From: Acidobacteriaceae bacterium
GTDB lineage: Bacteria; Acidobacteriota; Terriglobia; Terriglobales; Acidobacteriaceae
Direction: 5' to 3'
DNA: 64,000 nucleotides
Assembly (NCBI GenBank): GCA_030041305.1
Contig: JASHOC010000345.1
Span: 1-64,000, forward strand
Shown: one piece after another, positions 1 through 6,615 of the stretch
Numbering within the stretch: the first letter of the stretch is position 1
Layout of the letters: each line of letters opens with the position of its first letter
Program-made: the position numbers and the translations under genes
The notes under the pieces: generated by a model
The model's input: only the letters and a program-made list of their open reading frames with translations
Told to the model about the DNA's origin: nothing
Databases searched by the model: none

Positions 1-96
1 GAAATGTCCAACGGCTTGTATATAGCCGCGAATCGTGGATGGTGAATAGTTGCGCCGCTGGAGCTCTTCCAGCATGCGCTTGCGTAGGTTGGTCAC
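1..96 (-). CDS. Tyrosine recombinase/integrase, N-terminal fragment cut by window edge
   Basis: Reading the minus strand from a GTG at 96 gives 32 codons open to the window edge. The translation contains [19 protein letters not shown] followed by [10 protein letters not shown]. This matches the N-terminal SAM-like (core-binding) domain of phage-integrase-family recombinases, especially those encoded beside IS91/IS801-type transposases. A strong AGGAGG Shine-Dalgarno lies about 7 bases upstream of the GTG. The catalytic domain is outside the window, so activity cannot be judged. It implies that a mobile element or its remnant lies just beyond the left edge. Confidence 0.72.
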   Translation of the reverse strand, partial: MTNLRKRMLEELQRRNYSPSTIRGYIQAVGHF

Positions 97-425
97 AGGG
101 GTCTTCCTCCTTGTGAATCAACCTACCGCAGCCACTGCCGCTCATAGCTGCACGCCAAGGCAGTGTCCGCCGCGCCAGCGGCTTCGTTCAAGTCGGCTAT
201 TGGGAGATTGTCCGGAAAGCGGCCGGTCCGGACGGACAGGCGCCGAAAGGCAACTGCGGATCCTTCCTCGCCTGCGCTGCGCTCAGGGTCGTCAGGATGA
301 CAAGGCGCGAGGGGATTCGGCGTGGTGGATTCGAGATTGGTGGTAGGCCGCAGCAATACGGAGATTGGCGGAAGAAGGAGGCGGTGGGCGACCGGCGCGT
401 GTGGCGGATGGGCACGCTGGTATTT
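97..425. other. Intergenic region, no gene recognised
   Basis: This 329-base stretch separates the integrase start from the stop of the MFS gene. Both strands carry only overlapping, low-complexity reading frames. Around 255-302 there is a GCTGCGCTCAGGGTCGTCAG type sequence followed by GATGACA, which resembles dispersed intergenic repeats in many environmental genomes. Only one copy is seen here, so that is a resemblance and no more. Confidence 0.4.
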
Positions 426-1745
426 TCAAAGGCCGGAGAGGACCTCCTGCGCGGGCGCGTGGGCGCGGAGAGATTCGGCGGTGAGCTCGTCGATTTGGCG
501 CAGCTTGGGGAAAAGGGCCGACCACAAGCCGGAGACCGCGAGGGCGCCGAATCCGCCGACGACGGTGGCGCGCACCGCGCCCCACCATTGCGCGGTGAGG
601 CCGCTTTCGAACTCGCCCAGCTCGTTGGAGGCGCCGATGAAAAGCGAGTTGACGGCGCTGACGCGGCCGCGCATTTCCGGAGGGGTGGCGAGTTGCAGCA
701 CGGAGCCGCGGATGATGACGCCAATCATGTCGCCGGCGCCGGCCAACGCGAGCGAGAACAGCGAGAGCCATAGGGAACGCGAGAGGCCGAAGACGACGGT
801 GGCGGCTCCGAAAACGGACACGCAGACGAACAGCCAGCGGCCGGCGCGGCGGCGCAACGGGTACCGCGCCATGAGCAGGGAGACGGCCACCGCGCCGACC
901 GCGGGGGCGGCGCGCAAAAGCCCCAGTCCGCGTGGGCCCTGGTGCAGTATGTCATGAGCGAAGATGGGCATGAGCGCGGTGGCGCCGCCCAGCAGCACCA
1001 CGAAAAGATCAAGCGAAAACGAGCCCAGCAGGATGGAGGCGCGGCGGACATATTGAAAGCCGGCGAGCACCACCTGGAGCGAGGCGGCGCGATGCTCCAT
1101 GCGGCCGGGGCGGGCATGGAGGGTGCTGACCAGGACCAGGAACCAGCCCAGCGTGCTGAGCGTGAAGACGTAAACGATGCCCGCGCCCTCGAGGCGGGAG
1201 TCGGGAACAAAGCGGCGGATGGGGAAGGTGAAGAGGAGGCCGCCGAGCGCCGGTCCGGTAATGTTGGCGACCTGGAAGATGGCGCCGCCCCAGGTGACGG
1301 CGTTGACAAAATGCTCCTCGGGAACCAGGTGGGGGATGAGCGCCGAGCTGGCCGGTCCGGAGAAGGCGCGACCGGCGCCGATGCAGAAAAGGACGGCATA
1401 AATGGCCAGCACGTTGTGCGCGCCGGCGCGGGCAAGCAGCGCCAGGGTCGCGCTGCAGAGGCACTGAAGCGAGTAACAGACCATGATGACGCGGCGGCGA
1501 TCGAAACGGTCGGCGGTGTGGCCCGCAGGCAAGAGAAAGAGGAGGCCGGGCAAAAACAGGGCTAGCCCGGTGTAGCCGAGGTCGATGGCGCGATGGGTGA
1601 TGGAATAGACCTGCCAGGCGACAGCGACCGCCTGCGCCTCGGCGCCCAGGATGGCGGCGGAACGCGCCAACTGGTATCGCCGGAAATCGCGAGAGGCGAA
1701 GGCCTCCATGCCGCGGCGGGGAGGGGTTCGCGGAACGGGTCGCAT
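426..1745 (-). CDS. MFS transporter, EntS/MFS_3-like exporter
   Basis: The gene encodes a 439-residue polytopic inner-membrane protein with about 12 hydrophobic segments. The loop after TM2 carries the MFS motif-A-like sequence GHTADRFDRRRV (about residues 75-86). Overall it resembles the MFS_3 group, which includes the enterobactin exporter EntS and many efflux proteins. The substrate cannot be told from sequence. The first ATG (1745) sits almost directly behind GGAAAGG, so the spacing is poor. An internal ATG at 1709, just before the conserved AFASRDFRRYQ stretch, is an alternative start. The gene is monocistronic and divergent from mlaE, with a mobile element between them. Confidence 0.85.
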   Translation of the reverse strand: MRPVPRTPPRRGMEAFASRDFRRYQLARSAAILGAEAQAVAVAWQVYSITHRAIDLGYTGLALFLPGLLFLLPAGHTADRFDRRRVIMVCYSLQCLCSATLALLARAGAHNVLAIYAVLFCIGAGRAFSGPASSALIPHLVPEEHFVNAVTWGGAIFQVANITGPALGGLLFTFPIRRFVPDSRLEGAGIVYVFTLSTLGWFLVLVSTLHARPGRMEHRAASLQVVLAGFQYVRRASILLGSFSLDLFVVLLGGATALMPIFAHDILHQGPRGLGLLRAAPAVGAVAVSLLMARYPLRRRAGRWLFVCVSVFGAATVVFGLSRSLWLSLFSLALAGAGDMIGVIIRGSVLQLATPPEMRGRVSAVNSLFIGASNELGEFESGLTAQWWGAVRATVVGGFGALAVSGLWSALFPKLRQIDELTAESLRAHAPAQEVLSGL

Positions 1746-1790
1746 GCCTTTCCAGAGTAAACCGGATGCCCTTCAGGGCAAGTTCAATTT

Positions 1791-1850
1791 AACCGGTTCC
1801 CGAAATGGGCGGTTCTGACCTCATGCGCTATTCTGTCCACGGAACCGGTT
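1791..1850. repeat. Perfect 10-bp inverted repeat abutting a mobile element
   Basis: AACCGGTTCC at 1791-1800 is mirrored exactly by GGAACCGGTT at 1841-1850, with 40 bases between. The right arm ends where the TA-flanked element begins. It lies 46-105 bp upstream of the MFS start codon, so it could be an operator, a hairpin, or the target into which the element inserted. Confidence 0.6.
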
Positions 1851-2162
1851 AGGGCCTGTGAACACAACCTGGGGTGGATGGCGTTGCGCGCGAAGATGCG
1901 CTCAGAACCGGGGTCCCCATGGACGGGTCTTGGTCCGTGGGGTGGAGACGAGGCGGAGGACGAAGACTTTGGTGACTCCAAGGCGAGGACGACAACGAAG
2001 TATGAGCGCATTTTCGCCGCAACCCAGAGGGACGGGGCCAATTTTGCCCATCTCTTCGTCGCTCGTCGCTAGCAGACGCCCGGTATGCGTTGCTCCTCGC
2101 TCCTCGACCTGGACAAAATGGGCACCCGTCGCCGCCATCCCAGGTTGTGTTCACAGGCCCTA
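1850..2162. mobile_element. Family B palindromic MITE-like element, copy 1 (309 bp plus flanking TA)
   Basis: The element runs from GGGCCTGTGAACACAACC at 1852 to its inverted match ending at 2160, and a TA dinucleotide lies on each side (1850-1851, 2161-2162). The terminal inverted repeats are about 24 bp. Inside, CCCCATGGAC pairs with GTCCGTGGGG to form a hairpin. It encodes no plausible transposase. A second copy in inverted orientation is at 55727-56040. A TA duplication with long inverted repeats and no coding capacity fits a non-autonomous element moved by an IS630/Tc1- or IS5-like transposase (inference). It ends 29 bp before the mlaE start codon, so it may carry or disrupt the mlaEF promoter. 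Confidence 0.85.
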
Positions 2163-2191
2163 GTTTCCCGACCCATAGGCTGGCAAAGAGA

Positions 2192-2968
2192 ATGGCCCAA
2201 AACGCGATCGACCGTGCAGCCAAAGAACTCGTGCTGACCGTTCAGGATTACACCCTGTTTGCGTCGAGCGCGCTGCTCAACCTGTTTCGTCCGCCGATTT
2301 ACTGGACGGATTTTCTGCTGCAATCGGACATCATCGGGGTCGGCTCGATGACCATTGTGCTGCTTTCGGGATTCTTTACCGGAGGCGTGCTGGCCTTGCA
2401 GTCGTCGGCCACGCTGGCGGCCTTTGGCGCCACCGCGGTCACCGGGCAGTTTGTTTCCCTGACCATGATCCGCGAATTGGGGCCAGTGCTCACTGGGGTG
2501 ATGGTCTCTGGACGCAATGCGTCATCGATGGCCAGCGAGCTGGGTTCGATGGTGGTGACCGAACAGATTGACGCCATGCGCGCGCTGGGCGTGGACCCGC
2601 TGCGCAAACTGGTCACACCGCGCATTTTCTCCAGCATCGTGATGCTTCTGCTGCTGACGATCGTCGCCGACGCCTGCGGCATCCTCGGCGGCGGCGCGGT
2701 CACGGTGTGGATGAACCATCTGAATGGGCCCCAGTACTTTCACATGGCGTACCAACAGCTTCACTATGCGGACATCGTCCAAGGCATGATCAAGCCGCTG
2801 CTGTTTGGCTACATCCTGAGCTCCATCGGCTGCTTTTACGGCATGAGGACCACCGGGGGCACGCAGGGGGTGGGCCGCTCGACGATTACGGCGGTGGTGG
2901 TGGCGTCTGTGCTCATCATTTTCGTGGATTTTCTCGTGACCCATGTGCTGCTGGCGCTTCTGAGCTGA
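2192..2968 (+). CDS. mlaE: MlaE-family ABC transporter permease
   Basis: This 258-residue integral membrane protein is the permease of the Mla/MCE lipid-transport system, which moves phospholipids between the outer and inner membranes. The MlaE signature is present: a GRNASSMASELG stretch followed by VTEQIDAMRALGVDP, with several flanking TM segments and a C-terminal TM pair. The frame stays open upstream into the family B element, but the ATG at 2192 is the start that fits the family and gives a normal length. mlaF follows after 2 bp, so the two are co-translated. No MCE-domain gene (mlaD) is adjacent, which is unusual for this operon. Confidence 0.9.
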   Translation: MAQNAIDRAAKELVLTVQDYTLFASSALLNLFRPPIYWTDFLLQSDIIGVGSMTIVLLSGFFTGGVLALQSSATLAAFGATAVTGQFVSLTMIRELGPVLTGVMVSGRNASSMASELGSMVVTEQIDAMRALGVDPLRKLVTPRIFSSIVMLLLLTIVADACGILGGGAVTVWMNHLNGPQYFHMAYQQLHYADIVQGMIKPLLFGYILSSIGCFYGMRTTGGTQGVGRSTITAVVVASVLIIFVDFLVTHVLLALLS

Positions 2969-2970
2969 CG

Positions 2971-3837
2971 ATGATGAGCGATCCTCTTCCCCCCGCGTTC
3001 CCCGCTCCAGGCGCCGAGCAATGCGCGCAATTGGAAACCGAGGCCGCGAAGCCGGTGGTGGCAGTCTGTCATGTCACGGTTTCCTTCGATGGCCCGCCCG
3101 TGCTCGAGGACATCAGCTTCACCGTGGCGCCGGGTGAGACGCGCATCCTGTTGGGACCGGCGGGGGTGGGAAAGAGCGTGCTGCTCAAAGCCATCAATCG
3201 GCTGGTGCGCGCCGAGAGGGGCAAAGTGCTGCTTTTCGGAGAGGACATTACGTCGATGCCGGAGGAGGGTCTGTTCCCGCTGCGCGCACGCACCGGCATG
3301 GTGTTTCAGGAGGGCGCGCTGTTCGATTCGCTCACGGTGCGCGACAACGTCGGTTACCAGCTCCTGCAGGATGCAGGCATCCCCGAGGAGGAGATTGACC
3401 GCCGCGTGCGCGAGGCGTTGAGTTTCGTGGGCCTGGCGGAAACCTTCTCGATGTTCCCGTCCAGCCTTTCCGGCGGCATGCGGCGCCGCGTAGCCATTGC
3501 CCGCGCCCTCATCGCCCAGCCGGAGCTATTGCTCTACGACTCCCCAACCGGCGGGCTCGATCCGGTGACCTCGACCACGATTATCGAGCTGATTGTGAAG
3601 GAGCGCGACGTCCACGCCACACCTTCGCTGTTGGTGACCCATCGATTGCAGGACGCCTTCACGCTGTGCACGCACCGTTTCGATCTCGACCAAGGGGCCA
3701 TGGTTCCGTTGCCCAAAGGCCAGGTTGCTCCCAAAACCACGTTTCTCATGCTGGAAGAGGGCCGGCTAATCTTCGATGGCTCGATCCACGAACTGCTCCG
3801 CAGCAAGAACGCCTTCGTGCGCGAATTTCTCGAATGA
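2971..3837 (+). CDS. mlaF: MlaF-family ABC transporter ATPase with variant Walker B
   Basis: A 288-residue cytoplasmic ATPase expected to power MlaE. Visible motifs are Walker A GPAGVGKS (62-69), Q-loop VFQEGALF (Gln113), signature LSGGM (166-170), a Walker B region LLLYDSPTGGLDP and the H-loop His224. The catalytic glutamate that normally follows the Walker B aspartate is Ser191 here. About 30 poorly conserved residues precede the ATPase domain. The C-terminal part after the H-loop is longer than in E. coli MlaF. The start at 2971 (or 2974) directly follows the mlaE stop. The next gene belongs to an unrelated operon. Confidence 0.9.
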   Translation: MMSDPLPPAFPAPGAEQCAQLETEAAKPVVAVCHVTVSFDGPPVLEDISFTVAPGETRILLGPAGVGKSVLLKAINRLVRAERGKVLLFGEDITSMPEEGLFPLRARTGMVFQEGALFDSLTVRDNVGYQLLQDAGIPEEEIDRRVREALSFVGLAETFSMFPSSLSGGMRRRVAIARALIAQPELLLYDSPTGGLDPVTSTTIIELIVKERDVHATPSLLVTHRLQDAFTLCTHRFDLDQGAMVPLPKGQVAPKTTFLMLEEGRLIFDGSIHELLRSKNAFVREFLE

Positions 3838-4128
3838 CTTTTCAAACGGCCCGGCGGCGGGGCGCGACCGTTCGCGCGCCGTCCGGAATGCTTCCGCGGT
3901 TTCGATGGATACGGCTCGGCGTTGAAGAGCCTCGCCAAATGCGCGGTGGCCCGGGTACAATTTCTGGCGCAGGAGGTCGGGAAGGCCGCGGGGCTGGCAA
4001 CCGAGACCCGGGCGCCGACCGGAGCGTTTCCCGCTGGAAATTGGAGAGGTCGATACAAGGAGACGATTGGACGTCAACAAGGTGACCGTAACTTGGAAGA
4101 GTTACTCACCAGGACGAGGAGGGAAACC

Positions 4129-4698
4129 ATGAGAGAACAGTCACGGAGATCATTCCTGATTGCATCGGCTTTGGGAGTCAGCGCGGGCTGGGTGGCTTCG
4201 AACTGGCCGGCGATTTTCGAGGCGCGGGTGTTGGCGGCGCGGGCAGCAACGGGCGAGCCGGTCGAGCTGTCGTTTTTCTCGAAGGAACAAGCGGTTGAGA
4301 TCGACGCCGTGGCCTCGCAGATCATTCCCACGGACGAAACACCGGGCGCGCACGAGGCAAGGTGTGTAACTTTCATCGATCGCGCGTTGACGACTTTTCT
4401 TCGCGAGAACCAACCGGTCTATACGGAAGGGCTCGAGAAGCTAGGCGCAAAGACAAAAGAGATGTTCCCCGGCGCGGAAAGGTTTTCGGCGCTGACTCCC
4501 CAACAGCAAGTCCAGGTGCTCACGGCGATGGAGCACACGCGGTTTTTCGCGGAAGTCCGCAGGGACACCATTATGGGCATGTTTGCGCCGCCCAGCCATG
4601 GCGGGAACTGCGACGAGGCGGGCTGGAAGCTGATCGGCTTCGAAGACACGCTGAAATTCAATCCCCCGTTTGGTTATTACGACGCGCGCAGCGACTAG
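4129..4698 (+). CDS. Gluconate 2-dehydrogenase subunit 3-like, Tat-exported
   Basis: A 189-residue protein of the gluconate 2-dehydrogenase subunit 3 family (PF13618 type). This is the small subunit that accompanies membrane-associated GMC dehydrogenases in the periplasm. It opens with a Tat-type leader, REQSRRSFLIASALG, followed by a hydrophobic stretch, which suggests folded export together with the flavoprotein partner. The conserved IIPTDETPGAHEA motif follows at about residues 66-78. The ATG at 4129 has AGGAGGG upstream and fits the leader; longer upstream reading is non-conserved. The GMC subunit follows 82 bp downstream. Confidence 0.88.
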   Translation: MREQSRRSFLIASALGVSAGWVASNWPAIFEARVLAARAATGEPVELSFFSKEQAVEIDAVASQIIPTDETPGAHEARCVTFIDRALTTFLRENQPVYTEGLEKLGAKTKEMFPGAERFSALTPQQQVQVLTAMEHTRFFAEVRRDTIMGMFAPPSHGGNCDEAGWKLIGFEDTLKFNPPFGYYDARSD

Positions 4699-4780
4699 GG
4701 CGTGCTGTGGGCGATCACCGCCGGCGTGAGAGTTATTCACTTCCTCTAACTACGGCAAGGCCTGGAACCGGAGGTCCCTT

Positions 4781-6436
4781 ATGGTCAGTTACAAGCCAAC
4801 GGAAGAAGTCGATTTTGTTGTGATTGGTTCCGGAGCGGCCGGAGGCATTATGGCCAAGGAGCTCTCGGTGGCCGGCTTCAGGGTGGTGGTGCTGGAGCAG
4901 GGCGGCCCGGGCTGCTATGGCCACGAGCAGGACTACAACAAAGACGAATTGGCGGGCATGTATCCGGCGCCCGCGGACGTTTTGATGTCGGATCTCAAGC
5001 TGCAGCCGAATACGTACCGAAAACAGGCCGGGGAGAAGGCCGGGCCTGGCTCCTCCCGGTATGGGTGCGTGCTGGGTGGCGGGACGGTGACGTATGGCGC
5101 GAGCAGTTGGCGCCATCTGCCGTATGAGTTCAACGAGGCCACGCAGGTGGGCACGATTGCCGGAACCGGAATGGCGGACTGGCCGATCAGCTACGACGAG
5201 TCGGAGCCCTACTACACCAAAGCGGAGTGGGAGTTAGGCGTGTCCGGGCTGCGCGTCGATTCGCCATTCTTCGCGCCCATGTCGAAGCCGTATCCGGTAA
5301 AGCCGCTGCCGGAGAAGGCTTCGGGCGCGTTGCTGAAAATTGCGGCGGCCAAGCTGGGGCTGACCGTGGTTCCCAATGTGGCCGCGATTCTGAGCGAACC
5401 TTACCAGGGCCGCGCCGCCTGCGTGAGTTGCGGCATGTGCTCAGGGTTCGGTTGCCAGGTGAAAGCGCGCTCGAGCACGGCGGTGACGATGATTCCGATC
5501 GCGGAGGGGACCGGGCGGTGCGAAATTCGCGTGCATAGTTATGTGCGTGAAATTGCGGTCGGCGCCAATGGCCGCGTGACCGGCGCCATCTATTTCGATG
5601 GGACGAAGCGGGAGGTGTTTCAAAAGGCCAAGGCGGTGGTGTTGAGCGCGAACGGGCTGGAAACACCGCGCCTGCTGCTGCTTTCGAAATCGGCGCATTT
5701 TCCGGATGGACTGGCGAATTCGAGCGGCGTGGTGGGCAAGTACCTGATGTCGGGAAATTTCAGCAATGCGCAGGGGCTCTTCGAGCATCCGCTGAATGAA
5801 TACAAAGGCATCGTGAGCGGCGCGGCCATTATGGATTACGTGCCCACCGACCCGAAGCGAGGCTTCTACGGTGGCGGGCGCATGACCGGGCGCGGTCAGG
5901 AGGAGCCGATTCAATACGGGTTGCAAGGGCCGCACTTAGCTCCCAAGTGGGGGGCGGAATATAAGAAGGCGCTACGGGAACAAGCCAACCGCAAGCTCAC
6001 CATCGCCAGTTTCATCACCCAGTTGCCGCTTGAAACCAATTGCGTCGATCTCGATCCGGACGTAAAGGACGCGTGGGGCTTGCCGGCTATGCGCCTCACC
6101 AGCACGAGTCACCCCGACGACGTGAAGTGCATGGAGTTTTTCCGGCAAAAATCGTTGGACATTCTCGAGGCCGCGGGGGCCACGACGGTGTGGGCGGACC
6201 CGGTTTCCGACGCTCGCGGCGGCGCGCACAGCCGGGGCACGTGCCGGATGGGAAACGATCCGCGGAAATCGGTCGTGGACAAACATCACCGCGCGCACGA
6301 CGTTCCTAACCTGTTTATCGTGGACGGGAGCAGCTTTGTGACCGGAGGACGCAACCACCCCACCATGACCATCGAGGCGCTCGCTTTCCGCGCCGCGGAT
6401 CACCTCATCAAGGCGGCAAAGGCCGGGAACGTTTGA
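4781..6436 (+). CDS. GMC-family FAD-dependent oxidoreductase (gluconate dehydrogenase-like large subunit)
   Basis: A 551-residue flavoprotein. The FAD-binding GSGAAG (16-21) follows the beta strand DFVVI, and VVVLEQG ends the Rossmann unit. A cysteine-rich segment, CVSCGMCSGFGCQ, occurs in the middle. The C-terminal GMC signature includes SRGTCRMG, then FIVDGSSFVTGGRNHPTMTI. Members oxidise sugars, sugar acids or polyols and pass electrons to a cytochrome c or quinone. The substrate is not determinable. It has no signal peptide of its own, so it probably rides out through the Tat pathway with the small subunit encoded just upstream. GGAGG lies 6-7 bases before the ATG. Confidence 0.9.
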   Translation: MVSYKPTEEVDFVVIGSGAAGGIMAKELSVAGFRVVVLEQGGPGCYGHEQDYNKDELAGMYPAPADVLMSDLKLQPNTYRKQAGEKAGPGSSRYGCVLGGGTVTYGASSWRHLPYEFNEATQVGTIAGTGMADWPISYDESEPYYTKAEWELGVSGLRVDSPFFAPMSKPYPVKPLPEKASGALLKIAAAKLGLTVVPNVAAILSEPYQGRAACVSCGMCSGFGCQVKARSSTAVTMIPIAEGTGRCEIRVHSYVREIAVGANGRVTGAIYFDGTKREVFQKAKAVVLSANGLETPRLLLLSKSAHFPDGLANSSGVVGKYLMSGNFSNAQGLFEHPLNEYKGIVSGAAIMDYVPTDPKRGFYGGGRMTGRGQEEPIQYGLQGPHLAPKWGAEYKKALREQANRKLTIASFITQLPLETNCVDLDPDVKDAWGLPAMRLTSTSHPDDVKCMEFFRQKSLDILEAAGATTVWADPVSDARGGAHSRGTCRMGNDPRKSVVDKHHRAHDVPNLFIVDGSSFVTGGRNHPTMTIEALAFRAADHLIKAAKAGNV

Positions 6437-6502
6437 TGCTGGTCGCGCGCAAAGAGCTGAGATCTTGCGCTGAGGGCGAAATTGCTCCAAGGAGAGTACT
6501 CG

Positions 6503-6613
6503 AGCGTTTCTCGTTCACATGTAGCCCCTGCAATTTCGATCGAACGCAGCGATTCTTTGAAGAAATCAACCCTTGAGTTCCCAGCTTCGGTGTACAGCAG
6601 AAGGAGAAATGCT
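6503..6613 (+). promoter_or_regulatory. Family C structured leader-like element, copy 1
   Basis: This ~110-bp sequence aligns almost end to end with a second copy at 30832-30941 read on the opposite strand. Its ends, AGCGTTTCTC and GAGAAATGCT, pair over 10 positions. An internal GATT/AATC hairpin is kept, as are the blocks TTCACATGTAGCC and CTTGAGTTCCC, the latter followed by RGCTTCGG. It ends 2 bases before the S9 peptidase ATG, and its 3' arm contains the AAGGAG ribosome binding site, so the closing stem would sequester the Shine-Dalgarno. Sequence and placement are observed; regulation is inference. Confidence 0.55.
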
Positions 6614-6615
6614 CT

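Noticed and set aside
1858-2163. Open reading frames of 60-125 codons within the family B elements on both strands
   Set aside because: They follow from the GC-rich palindrome, have no ribosome binding sites and share no conserved protein between the two copies.
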